The notes: generated by a model from the letters alone, not told the origin. Numbered from the stretch's first letter, positions 1 through 6,012 are shown. The stretch is DNA of 6,078 bases from Marinosulfonomonas sp. (GCA_015494385.1 WGBJ01000286.1:1-6078); one strand, 5' to 3'. Numbers and translations: made by a program.

Positions 1-537
1 GAAGGCATCTGCGGGTCCTGCGCGATGAACATCGACGGGATCAACACGCTGGCCTGTATTTACGGCATGGATGAAATCAAGGGCGATGTGAAAATCTATC
101 CGCTGCCGCATATGCCGGTGGTCAAGGATCTGGTGCCCGATCTGACCAATTTCTATGCCCAGCATGCTGCCATTATGCCGTGGCTGGAAACCTATACAAA
201 TCCGCCCGAAAAGGAATGGCGCCAGTCGATCGAGGATCGCAAGAAACTGGACGGGTTGTATGAATGTGTTATGTGCGCATCCTGTTCAACGTCCTGCCCG
301 TCCTACTGGTGGAATTCAGACCGCTACCTTGGCCCGGCGGCGCTGTTGCATGCCTATCGCTGGATCATCGACAGCCGTGACGAGGCCACAGGCGAACGTC
401 TGGACGAATTGGATGACCCGTTCAAACTGTATCGTTGCCATACGATTATGAACTGCACCAACACCTGTCCTAAAGGGTTGAACCCCGCCAAGGCGATTGC
501 CGAGATCAAGAAACTGATGGTCGAACGGACGGTTTAA
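1..537 (+). CDS. sdhB: Succinate dehydrogenase iron-sulfur subunit, 5' truncated by window
   Basis: This is the iron-sulfur subunit of succinate dehydrogenase (complex II), which passes electrons from the SdhA flavin to ubiquinone at the inner face of the cytoplasmic membrane. The frame is open from base 1, giving 178 residues; about the first 80 of the usual ~260 lie outside the window. Seen in fragment numbering: part of the [2Fe-2S] motif (C4, C7, C19); the CxxCxxCxxxCP motif (C89, C92, C95, C99); and a second cluster motif (C146, C152, C156) in [17 protein letters not shown]. By family knowledge C89/C92/C95/C156 bind the [4Fe-4S] cluster and C99/C146/C152 the [3Fe-4S] cluster. The YWWN tryptophans and the His after C146 match quinone-site residues of bacterial SdhB. 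All visible ligands are intact. It is probably the last gene of an sdhCDAB operon, whose other genes would lie upstream. Identification is very secure. Confidence 0.97.
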   Translation, partial: EGICGSCAMNIDGINTLACIYGMDEIKGDVKIYPLPHMPVVKDLVPDLTNFYAQHAAIMPWLETYTNPPEKEWRQSIEDRKKLDGLYECVMCASCSTSCPSYWWNSDRYLGPAALLHAYRWIIDSRDEATGERLDELDDPFKLYRCHTIMNCTNTCPKGLNPAKAIAEIKKLMVERTV

Positions 538-547
538 CTGTTGCTCG

Positions 548-580
548 TCGCTCCCTGGCGGGCGCTCCTCGCGGGAGCGA
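548..580. other. GC-rich inverted repeat downstream of sdhB
   Basis: Bases 548-555 (tcgctccc) pair perfectly with 573-580 (gggagcga). An alternative shorter hairpin pairs 563-568 (cgctcc) with 574-579 (ggagcg) around a 5-base loop. It starts 10 bases after the sdhB stop codon. No T-tract follows on the + strand (a run of A follows instead), so it is not a standard intrinsic terminator. It may cap or stabilise the 3' end of the sdh transcript, or be a dispersed palindromic repeat. The structure is seen; the function is inference. Confidence 0.5.
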
Positions 581-597
581 AAAAAGCCGTCAGGCTT
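580..597 (-). terminator. Small terminator-like hairpin reading on the minus strand
   Basis: Read on the minus strand, aagcc (597-593), a 4-base loop and ggctt (588-584) are followed by more T, giving a run of six T. This has the shape of a weak intrinsic terminator with a 5-bp stem. No minus-strand gene lies upstream of it, so a terminator here would only stop antisense transcription. On the + strand the same stem ends two bases before the ATG at 599 and contains the only ribosome-binding-like bases (cagg, 591-594), so it could instead limit translation of the next gene. Confidence 0.3.
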
Positions 598-598
598 G

Positions 599-1462
599 AT
601 GAGCGATTGGAGGGCCGTTTTGGATATTCCGAATGACGCCGACAAACGCCGCGCGGTCAAGCCAGTGATCTGTTACCCGGCAGAGGGGCTGCCGGTGCCT
701 GATTTGGAATTGTATCAGGCGGCGCGGCTTGGGGCTGTCAAGGTTTCCGAGGTTCAGGTGCCGCCGCGCGAGGCGGACTGTTTCCATGTTCCGGCGGGCA
801 GTTTTTTCCGGATTTCCTGTGTGGATGGCCCGCAGGTCGGGGATCTGAACCTGTGGAACGCAAAGGATCTGTCCGAGCGGTTCTATTCCGGTAAAACCCG
901 CGCCCTGCACGGCACCCATCTGACCACGGGCGAACGGATGTGGAGCAATTTTCCGCATCTGCGCCCGATAGCAACGATTGTGACCGATACGCTGGGCTGG
1001 TACGGGATCGACGAATTTGGCGGCTCGGTCCATGATGTGATCGGCACGCGATGTGATCCCTATACCCACAACCTGTTAAGTGGCACTGAATACCACCATT
1101 GCTGCCATTCCAACCTGACCCGCGCATTGGCTGCCGAAACGGGCCTGCCGCTGGATCAGGTCGAGGCGCATGTGCATGACGTTCTGAACGTGTTCATGTG
1201 CACCGGTTTCACCCGCGACACGGGGCAGTATTTCATGAAGGCCAGTCCGGTGCGGGCAGGGGATTATCTGGAGTTTTTCGCCGAGATTGATCTGCTGGGC
1301 GCATTGTCCGCCTGTCCGGGCGGGGATTGTTCGGCGGAACATTCCTCGGATGCGGCGGCGTGTTATCCGCTGTTGATCGAGGTGTTTCAACCCGCTGACG
1401 AGGCGCTGGACACATGGTGCCCACCCGCGCGCAACGGCTATTGCGGCGGGCATGGAGTATAA
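599..1462 (+). CDS. DUF1989 (urea carboxylase-associated family) protein
   Basis: A 287-residue cytosolic protein with no signal peptide or membrane segment. Family-like motifs, numbered from the ATG at 599: GPQVGDLNLWN near 77-87, HDVIGTRCDPYTH near 145-157, and a long C-terminal block from NVFMCTGFTRDTGQY (about 198-211) through the Pro-rich turn and AEIDLLGALSACPGGDCS (about 229-245). It is rich in Cys and His (C152, C239, C244, HHCCH at 166-170), which could suit a metal site; that is inference. Known members of this superfamily are the CgdA/CgdB carboxyguanidine deiminase subunits that act after guanidine carboxylase. No carboxylase, hydrolase or second DUF1989 gene is visible here, so the substrate cannot be assigned. 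ATG 599 (TTG 596 also in frame) has only a weak ribosome-binding site; GTG at 695 follows a better one but would drop residues that look genuinely coding. Family assignment is secure, function is not. Confidence 0.88.
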   Translation: MSDWRAVLDIPNDADKRRAVKPVICYPAEGLPVPDLELYQAARLGAVKVSEVQVPPREADCFHVPAGSFFRISCVDGPQVGDLNLWNAKDLSERFYSGKTRALHGTHLTTGERMWSNFPHLRPIATIVTDTLGWYGIDEFGGSVHDVIGTRCDPYTHNLLSGTEYHHCCHSNLTRALAAETGLPLDQVEAHVHDVLNVFMCTGFTRDTGQYFMKASPVRAGDYLEFFAEIDLLGALSACPGGDCSAEHSSDAAACYPLLIEVFQPADEALDTWCPPARNGYCGGHGV

Positions 1463-1471
1463 GAGATTTTA

Positions 1472-1507
1472 TGCCTCCGGCGGGGATATTTCCGGAACAA
1501 AGATGAG
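1472..1507. repeat. Possible Rhodobacterales gene-end repeat (ctccggcggggatattt type)
   Basis: The gap between two convergent genes contains cctccggcggggatattt (1474-1491), then tccggaac and aaagatgagg. I recall close relatives of this string (cctccggcgggagtattt followed by aagatgaa) at many gene ends in Rhodobacterales. In that consensus, ctcc/ggag form a hairpin before a T-rich stretch, like a small terminator. Here ggag is changed to gggg, leaving a weaker stem. A second inverted pair, tccgg (1476-1480) with ccgga (1492-1496), is also present. There is one copy in this window, so its repeat status rests on recall, not on this sequence. Confidence 0.4.
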
Positions 1508-1508
1508 G

Positions 1509-2831
1509 CTAATTGCGGATGTAATGCAGCCGGTTGAAGCTGCTGCGCCATTCGGCGACATCGCTTGCCAGTGCTTCGGGATCATTGCGGCGCAGGGCAT
1601 TGGTGATCAGGCTGGCCATGCGGGGGGCGTCGTCCTCGGTGAAACCCCAGCGGACCAGCTCCGGTGTGCCGATGCGCAAACCGTTCATGTCGTCGTCAAC
1701 CGGATCAGCAGGCAGGCCGATGCCACAGGCCAGAAAACCGGCACGGCGCAGGGTTTTTGAGGCCGTTTGACCACCACCGAAATCTGCCGCAAGGATGGCG
1801 AACTGGTGCGATTGGGTGAAGCCCTGATCGGCCGCGAAAACGGGCAGGCCTTCGTCTGCGAGGGCAATCGCCAGGGCGCGGGCGGTCGAGACCATTTTGG
1901 CGGCGTAATCTGCGCCATAGTCGCGCCAGTCCAGCATGGTCAGGGCCAGGGCGGCGGATTTGGCGGCGTCGAAATTGGCGGTCATGCCGGGGAAGGCGAT
2001 TTTGTCCAGACGCTCGGCAATATCCGCGTCATTGCTGACGATCAGGCCCGAGGGTGGGCCGCCAAGGCTTTTGTAGGTGCTCATCGTCATCAGGTGCGCG
2101 CCTTGCGACAGCGGGTTGTCCCATGTGCCACCGGCGATGATGCCGCATTGGTGGGCGGCGTCAAACAGGACATGGGCGCCGACCTCATCGGCAATGGCGC
2201 GGATTTCGGCCACGGGATGCGGGAACAGGTTGAGGGATCCGCCGATGGTGATCAGGCGCGGTTTCACCTGCAATGCCAAGGCGCGCAAGCCCTCCAGATC
2301 AATGGTATAGCCATCGGCATTGACCGGCGCCATGTGGCTGGTCAGCCCGTATAGCCCCGCGCAACCGTCAGCGTGGTGGGTGACGTGTCCGCCGATACTG
2401 GCGGGCGGGGTGATGATGTGATCCCCGGCTTTGGTCAGTGCCATGAAGGCATAAAGGTTGGCGATGGCACCGGACGGCACGCGGATTTCGGCATAGTCGG
2501 CCTTGAAGATTTCGGCGGATAGCTCGGCGGCGATCACCTCGATCTGCTCCATTGCTTCCAGCCCCATTTCGTATTTGTCACCGGGGTAGCCAAGCGAAGG
2601 ACGGGTGCCAAGGCCCGAAGCAAGCGCTGCCTCGGCACGCGGGTTCATCACGTTGGTGGCGGGGTTCAGGTTAAAGCAGTCGCGTTCGTGTATCTGGCGG
2701 TTTTTGGCGATCAGGCGGTCCAGCTCTGACGCCGTGGTCTGGCTGTCGGCGCGGGCGGTGCGGCTGGCGATGTCCTGAATGTAGGCTTCAGTGCTGGCGG
2801 GCACCCAGTGGCGCGGGGTCAGGTGGGGCAT
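1509..2831 (-). CDS. Atypical serine hydroxymethyltransferase-fold PLP enzyme
   Basis: A 440-residue cytosolic fold-type I PLP enzyme related to SHMT (GlyA, ~417 residues) over its full length. Retained: GGHVTH with H149 (PLP-stacking His), DAAH with D224 and H227, the Schiff-base lysine K254 in STYKSLGGPPSG, and R386 in GLRIGTPELVRWGF (substrate carboxylate). Changed against my recalled E. coli GlyA sequence: Y55 is P78, catalytic E57 is L80 in the PSLGYPG segment, Y65 is E88, S35 is A58, and the usual THKTLxGPRGG is TYKSLGGPPSG. E57 and Y65 matter for folate-dependent transfer, so ordinary glycine/serine interconversion is doubtful. An aldolase, an alpha-methylserine-type or another glycine/alanine-related activity is possible. 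The ATG start is backed by aagga at 2844-2840, eight bases away. It is divergent from a GcvA-like regulator that may control it. The fold is certain; the reaction is unknown. Confidence 0.85.
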   Translation of the reverse strand: MPHLTPRHWVPASTEAYIQDIASRTARADSQTTASELDRLIAKNRQIHERDCFNLNPATNVMNPRAEAALASGLGTRPSLGYPGDKYEMGLEAMEQIEVIAAELSAEIFKADYAEIRVPSGAIANLYAFMALTKAGDHIITPPASIGGHVTHHADGCAGLYGLTSHMAPVNADGYTIDLEGLRALALQVKPRLITIGGSLNLFPHPVAEIRAIADEVGAHVLFDAAHQCGIIAGGTWDNPLSQGAHLMTMSTYKSLGGPPSGLIVSNDADIAERLDKIAFPGMTANFDAAKSAALALTMLDWRDYGADYAAKMVSTARALAIALADEGLPVFAADQGFTQSHQFAILAADFGGGQTASKTLRRAGFLACGIGLPADPVDDDMNGLRIGTPELVRWGFTEDDAPRMASLITNALRRNDPEALASDVAEWRSSFNRLHYIRN

Positions 2832-2879
2832 GATGTGGTTCCTTATCTGGTTGCCTTGCAGCTAACCGGCAATGCGGCC

Positions 2880-2907
2880 TTGGCGCAAATGAGTTTTCGT
2901 GTATCCT
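2880..2907 (+). promoter_or_regulatory. Candidate sigma-70 promoter of the LysR-type regulator gene
   Basis: ttggcg (2880-2885) and tatcct (2902-2907) are separated by 16 bases; each box matches the consensus at 4 of 6 positions. Transcription would start near 2914, giving a leader of about 20 bases before the ATG at 2935. The box fits are moderate, so this is a prediction. Confidence 0.4.
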
Positions 2908-2922
2908 AGGGGTAGAAAAACT
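2892..2922. promoter_or_regulatory. Candidate LysR-type operator between the divergent genes
   Basis: An inverted repeat, agtttt (2892-2897) and aaaact (2917-2922), is centred on a cctagg palindrome (2905-2910) that overlaps the predicted -10 box. LysR-type regulators usually bind imperfect dyads in the shared promoter region and repress their own gene. A 7-base direct repeat, gctaacc, also occurs at 2861-2867 and 2926-2932. The symmetry is seen; binding is inference. Confidence 0.35.
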
Positions 2923-2926
2923 AAGG
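2923..2926 (+). promoter_or_regulatory. Ribosome-binding site fixing the regulator start at 2935
   Basis: aagg lies 8 bases before the ATG at 2935. A longer frame opens at GTG 2899, but its 12 extra residues (basic, unlike LysR N-termini) overlap the predicted -10 box, so 2935 is preferred. Confidence 0.6.
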
Positions 2927-2934
2927 CTAACCTC

Positions 2935-3804
2935 ATGTCCGTTTCCCCACCCCGCCCCAAAGGCCCGCCACTAACGGCACTTCGAGCGTTCGAGGCGGCG
3001 GCGCGGCTGGGTGGTTTCGCAAGGGCGGCCGAGGAGTTGGGCGTGACGGCGGGGGCGGTGACGCAGCAGATCAAGGGGTTGGAAGACTGGATCGGTGCCG
3101 AATTGTTCGAACGTCAGGCGCAGGGGGTGCGGTTATCTCCGCTAGGCGCGCGGGTGGCGGCGGATTTCACGGCGGCGTTTGACGGTCTGGGGCGCGCGGT
3201 GCAGGGGTTGCGCACGGCGGCGGGAGGCAGGGTGGTGCATATCGCCACCCTGCCCAGTATTGCGCAACTGTGGCTATCGCCACGCTTGCCGATGATCCGG
3301 CGGGCGCTGCCGGATGTGACGGTTTCGATCACCGCGATGGAGACCCCGCCGAACCTGCTGCGCGATACCTTTGATGTCGGCGTTTTCTATAGCGATGCGG
3401 CGGCCGGTCCCTTGGTGATGCCGATCGAGGTGGACGAAATATTCCCCGTCTGTGCGCCGGAGCTGGCGGCGGGTTTGCGTGCGCCTGATGATCTGGCCAA
3501 TGTGCCGTTGATCGGCGACAGCACCTGGGCGCAGGATTGGGATATTTGGCTGGGCCAATCGGGGGCTGCGGGGCAGGGGGCGACATATTCGCTATACTCG
3601 CTGGCGGTTGCCGAGGCGGTGCAGGGCGCGGGGGTTTTGATCGGCCATAAGGCGCTGGTGGCGGCGCATTTGCAGGCGGGTAGTCTGGTCGAGCCATTCG
3701 GCAAACGGGTGGCTTTGGATCGGTCACTGTCCTTGTTGTTGCCACAGCCGTTGCAGGGGGATGGGGTAGTGGTGCGGATATGCCGGATGCTGTTGCAAGG
3801 GTAA
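2935..3804 (+). CDS. LysR-type transcriptional regulator, GcvA-like
   Basis: A 289-residue DNA-binding regulator of normal LysR length. The N-terminal winged helix-turn-helix spans about residues 13-72: PPLTALRAFEAAARLGGF, then the recognition segment AAEELGVTAGAVTQQIKGLE, then LSPLGA. The C-terminal effector-binding domain (about 100-289) starts at VVHIATLPSIAQLWLSPRL. The PLTALRAFE...SxxAAEEL...VTQQIKxLE pattern is typical of the GcvA subgroup, which includes the glycine-cleavage activator of enterobacteria; that similarity does not fix the effector. It is divergently transcribed from an SHMT-like PLP enzyme across 103 bases, the classic layout for a LysR regulator and its target, so control of that gene is a reasonable inference. 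The exported-protein gene 45 bases downstream on the same strand could be cotranscribed, since no clear terminator separates them. The family call is very secure; the target is inferred. Confidence 0.93.
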   Translation: MSVSPPRPKGPPLTALRAFEAAARLGGFARAAEELGVTAGAVTQQIKGLEDWIGAELFERQAQGVRLSPLGARVAADFTAAFDGLGRAVQGLRTAAGGRVVHIATLPSIAQLWLSPRLPMIRRALPDVTVSITAMETPPNLLRDTFDVGVFYSDAAAGPLVMPIEVDEIFPVCAPELAAGLRAPDDLANVPLIGDSTWAQDWDIWLGQSGAAGQGATYSLYSLAVAEAVQGAGVLIGHKALVAAHLQAGSLVEPFGKRVALDRSLSLLLPQPLQGDGVVVRICRMLLQG

Positions 3805-3838
3805 GGAATAACCTACTGTGCGGGCAACGCGGCTGTGT

Positions 3839-3843
3839 TAGGA
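3839..3843 (+). promoter_or_regulatory. Ribosome-binding site fixing the exported-protein start at 3850
   Basis: tagga lies 6 bases before the ATG at 3850. The alternative GTG at 3835 lies upstream of this site and would place five residues ahead of a clean signal peptide, so 3850 is preferred. Confidence 0.55.
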
Positions 3844-3849
3844 TACCAT

Positions 3850-4863
3850 ATGTTTAGGTCAATGATTGCCGGCGCAATTACCGCGCTATGGGTGGGCATG
3901 CCAGCGTTCGCGGCAAGCGATTATCCGTTACTTAAAGACAACCCGTCGTCCGCGCATTACACGCTGGTGCGGGTGAATGATTACTGGTCGCCTGCCAATA
4001 TCACCTACAGCCCCGCTGGTAATTTCTTTGTTCTGAACAGCCGCAAGGTTAGCAAGATCGACGCGCTGGGCAACAAGGTGTTTTCGCTAAAGAACAGTGA
4101 AACCACGCATCTGCTGCCGTTTACCTATTATATCGCAACGTCCAAGGGGCTGTATAACCTGGCTAGGCAGCGCCCGAAACTGGAGCGGTTCGAACAGGTG
4201 GTGAATGGCAGTAAAACCCGCACTCTGACGGTGGATTCCTTTCACAAAATCTATGGGCAGGCCTATGCGGATGCCGATATCGTGGTTTATGACGAACCCA
4301 ATTTCGAGGAAGGTATAGACAAATACCGCGCCTATATGTGGATCAAGGGCGGTTGGGTTTTGTTCTATCTATCTTTCGATGCGATCACGCTGGATTCAGA
4401 TTATGATTTGGGGGTTACGGTTCAGGAATACCCTGCCAAATTCAATCGCACCCTGTTGCTAAGGGATGTGCAGAGCAAAACCTATTCCGCAGGAAATACC
4501 GATCTGGCCGGGGATAATCCGCGTCTGATGGCGCTGCTGCCTGAACGCAAGATGCGCTATCCGGCGCGGGGCAAGCTAAAGTTGCTGCACTTTAGCAAAG
4601 ATCGGGTGGATGAAACCTATCGCGGGGTGCCGGTGGTGTTTACCGGCATGGCAGAACACCGGCTTAGGATCGGCAAAGAAGATCTGTTTTTCCGCGAAAT
4701 TGCGCTAAAGGCCTTGCGGCACAAACTGGATACACAACTGCATTGGTATGTTGTGCCTGCGCCCTATCAGGACAAGACGCAGGTCGGGTTTCTGGAGTTC
4801 GTGCCAATCTCGAATTTGACCAGCGAGGGCAGCGGCGGGGTTTATGTGCTGCGGCGCAGGTAG
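3850..4863 (+). CDS. Exported protein of unknown function
   Basis: I do not recognise this 337-residue protein. Residues 1-21 form a signal peptide: a short basic start (MFR), a hydrophobic core (about 5-17) and PAFA before the likely cleavage point A21/A22. There is no lipobox and no later membrane segment, so the mature ~36 kDa protein is probably periplasmic or secreted. It has no cysteine. It is rich in Tyr, Phe and alternating hydrophobic stretches, suggesting mostly beta structure. One segment (about 50-80, with ITYSPAGNFFVLNS and then KIDALGNKVFSL) resembles a single beta-propeller blade, but I see no regular repeats. It has no catalytic motif I can name. Base use is plainly more AT-rich than the flanking genes (for example 43% GC at 4321-4380 against 72% at 3121-3180) and includes TTA, CTA and AGG codons, which may mean horizontal acquisition or relaxed selection. 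It ends one base from convergent deoD. Confidence 0.82.
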   Translation: MFRSMIAGAITALWVGMPAFAASDYPLLKDNPSSAHYTLVRVNDYWSPANITYSPAGNFFVLNSRKVSKIDALGNKVFSLKNSETTHLLPFTYYIATSKGLYNLARQRPKLERFEQVVNGSKTRTLTVDSFHKIYGQAYADADIVVYDEPNFEEGIDKYRAYMWIKGGWVLFYLSFDAITLDSDYDLGVTVQEYPAKFNRTLLLRDVQSKTYSAGNTDLAGDNPRLMALLPERKMRYPARGKLKLLHFSKDRVDETYRGVPVVFTGMAEHRLRIGKEDLFFREIALKALRHKLDTQLHWYVVPAPYQDKTQVGFLEFVPISNLTSEGSGGVYVLRRR

Positions 4864-4864
4864 C

Positions 4865-5569
4865 CTAAGTAAATGCCGCTTCCAGCGCGATTTCCACCAT
4901 GTCGCCAAAGGTTTTTTCCCGCTGATCCGAAGGCAGGGCCTCGTGGGTGATCAGGTGATCGGAAACCGTCAGCACCGCCAGTGCGCGGCGCTTGTGGCGG
5001 GCGGCAAGATTGTAAAGCTCGGCCGCTTCCATCTCGACCCCAAGGATACCGTGGCGCGTCATCTGTTCGGTCAGATCGGGACGTTCGTCATAGAACACGT
5101 CCGAGGAATAGATGCCGCCCACATGGGTGCCAACATCACGTTTGCGGGATGCGGCAACGGCGGCTTCCAGCAGGCCGTAATCGGCAAAGGGGGCAAAGTT
5201 GATTTCCTTGAATATCCCGCGCGACGGCGTGGATATGGACGAGGCTGTCATGGCGATGATCACATCGCGCACTTTGACGTCTTCCTGCATCGCCCCGCAA
5301 GACCCGATACGGATCAGGGTTTGCGCGTTATATTCGGTCATCAGTTCGTTGGCATAGATCGACAGCGACGGCATGCCCATGCCCGACCCCTGAATGGTCA
5401 CGCGGTTGCCGTTCCATGTGCCGGTAAAGCCCAGCATACCGCGCACTTCGTTGACGCATTTGGCGTCCTTCAAAAAGGTCTCGGCAGCCCATTTCGCGCG
5501 ATAGGGATCGCCGGGCATCAAAACGGTTTCGGCAATGTCTTCTGGTTTGGCACCAATGTGGACAGTCAT
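4865..5569 (-). CDS. deoD: Purine nucleoside phosphorylase, DeoD type
   Basis: This cytosolic enzyme reversibly phosphorolyses purine (deoxy)ribonucleosides to free base and (deoxy)ribose 1-phosphate in purine salvage; the family works as a hexamer. At 234 residues it is close to E. coli DeoD (239), and key residues fall at the same numbers: H4 and R43 (active site contributed by a neighbouring subunit), G20 and R24 in [10 protein letters not shown]87 and S90 in IRIGSCGA (phosphate), E179-M180-E181 in [10 protein letters not shown] (ribose), S203-D204 in TVSDHL and R217 (base and catalysis). ATG 5569 is chosen because [15 protein letters not shown] matches the family N-terminus and aagg lies 7 bases upstream. 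A frame extending to 5707 would add 46 residues running through the rpsU terminator. That terminator suggests deoD has its own promoter in about 5570-5632, though I saw no strong boxes there. Confidence 0.96.
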   Translation of the reverse strand: MTVHIGAKPEDIAETVLMPGDPYRAKWAAETFLKDAKCVNEVRGMLGFTGTWNGNRVTIQGSGMGMPSLSIYANELMTEYNAQTLIRIGSCGAMQEDVKVRDVIIAMTASSISTPSRGIFKEINFAPFADYGLLEAAVAASRKRDVGTHVGGIYSSDVFYDERPDLTEQMTRHGILGVEMEAAELYNLAARHKRRALAVLTVSDHLITHEALPSDQREKTFGDMVEIALEAAFT

Positions 5570-5576
5570 GGGGGGA

Positions 5577-5580
5577 CCTT
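5577..5580 (-). promoter_or_regulatory. Ribosome-binding site fixing the deoD start at 5569
   Basis: On the minus strand aagg (within gaaagg) lies 7 bases before the ATG at 5569. This supports the conserved DeoD N-terminus over the longer frame beginning at 5707. Confidence 0.7.
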
Positions 5581-5632
5581 TCTTTTTATCTGTTTCTACC
5601 AGCCTATCGCGGGGCGATGGCGCGGGAAAGCC

Positions 5633-5668
5633 AAAAACAACAAACCCCCGGGGCTGGGCCACGGGGGT
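5633..5668 (-). terminator. Intrinsic terminator of rpsU
   Basis: On the minus strand, acccccg (5668-5662) pairs perfectly with cgggggt (5650-5644). The 11-base loop can form an inner ggc/gcc stem. A T-rich tail (tttgttgttttt, 5644-5633) follows directly. It lies about 57 bases after the rpsU stop codon in the right direction and should separate rpsU from deoD transcription. Confidence 0.82.
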
Positions 5669-5724
5669 CATATTGCGGCGGCCGAAGCCACCATATTCGT
5701 ATGTCACTTCCGAAAAGGGTTTGC

Positions 5725-5931
5725 TTACAGCATACCTTCGCGTTGTGCTTTTTTACGAGCGAGCTTGCGCGCACGACGGATTGCTTCCGCTTTCTGGCGT
5801 GCTTTCTTCTCGGACGGTTTTTCGTAAGCCTGACGAAGCTTCATTTCACGAAAGACACCTTCGCGTTGCAGCTTCTTCTTCAGGGCACGAAGCGCCTGAT
5901 CGACATTGTTATCACGAACACTGACCTGCAT
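5725..5931 (-). CDS. rpsU: 30S ribosomal protein bS21
   Basis: A 68-residue small-subunit ribosomal protein, bound near the anti-Shine-Dalgarno end of 16S rRNA and involved in translation initiation. The N-terminus [20 protein letters not shown] and the middle [20 protein letters not shown] are the bS21 signature, followed by a very basic C-terminal helix (about 40-65) with many Arg, Lys and Ala. Length and sequence are those expected for Rhodobacterales. The ATG at 5931 is preceded by aaaggtggt (5949-5941), a strong ribosome-binding site. It has its own promoter (5984-6012) and terminator (5633-5668), so it is probably transcribed alone. It is divergent from a COQ9-family gene, an arrangement known well enough that COQ9 relatives have been named rpsU-divergently transcribed proteins. 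Confidence 0.97.
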   Translation of the reverse strand: MQVSVRDNNVDQALRALKKKLQREGVFREMKLRQAYEKPSEKKARQKAEAIRRARKLARKKAQREGML

Positions 5932-5956
5932 GTGGTTGTCACCACCTTTCTAGGTT

Positions 5957-5974
5957 AAAGTTGCAAAAGTTGCA
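5957..5974. repeat. Tandem 9-base direct repeat in the rpsU leader
   Basis: aaagttgca occurs twice head to tail (5957-5965 and 5966-5974) with no mismatch. It lies between the predicted rpsU start site (near 5977) and its ribosome-binding site, so it would sit near the 5' end of the rpsU mRNA. It could also be part of the upstream region of the divergent COQ9 gene, with ttgcaa-like -35 bases. The repeat is certain; a regulatory role is inference. Confidence 0.6.
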
Positions 5975-5983
5975 GGAACTGGC

Positions 5984-6012
5984 CCTATAGCAAGCAATAA
6001 ACATTCTGTCCA
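5984..6012 (-). promoter_or_regulatory. rpsU: Predicted sigma-70 promoter of rpsU
   Basis: On the minus strand tggaca (6012-6007, 5 of 6 to consensus) and tatagg (5989-5984, 4 of 6) are spaced by 17 bases. The start would be near 5977, giving a ~46-base leader. The palindrome ctatag (5985-5990) also supplies a tatagc box on the plus strand, so a promoter for the divergent COQ9 gene could overlap, though no good -35 at ideal spacing was seen for it. Confidence 0.5.

Noticed and set aside
548..580. Intrinsic terminator of the sdh operon
   Set aside because: The stem is good, but it is followed on the plus strand by A, not T, so it lacks the U-tail needed for a standard intrinsic terminator. 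It was kept only as an inverted repeat.
316..1453. Overlapping minus-strand frames opposite sdhB and the DUF1989 gene
   Set aside because: Both plus-strand genes are well supported by conserved motifs; the minus-strand frames have no motif or convincing start and are shadows.
1767..2354. A 195-codon open frame on the plus strand
   Set aside because: It is fully antisense to the SHMT-like gene, which has clear motifs in the opposite frame; the Gly/Gln/Ala-rich translation is a shadow.
2899..2934. GTG start of the LysR-type regulator at 2899
   Set aside because: The extra 12 residues overlap the predicted -10 box and have no ribosome-binding site, while ATG 2935 has aagg at 8 bases.
4844..5827. 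A 327-codon open frame on the plus strand
   Set aside because: It lies opposite deoD and part of rpsU, has no family resemblance, and its His/Gly/Arg-rich composition is that of an antisense shadow of a high-GC gene.
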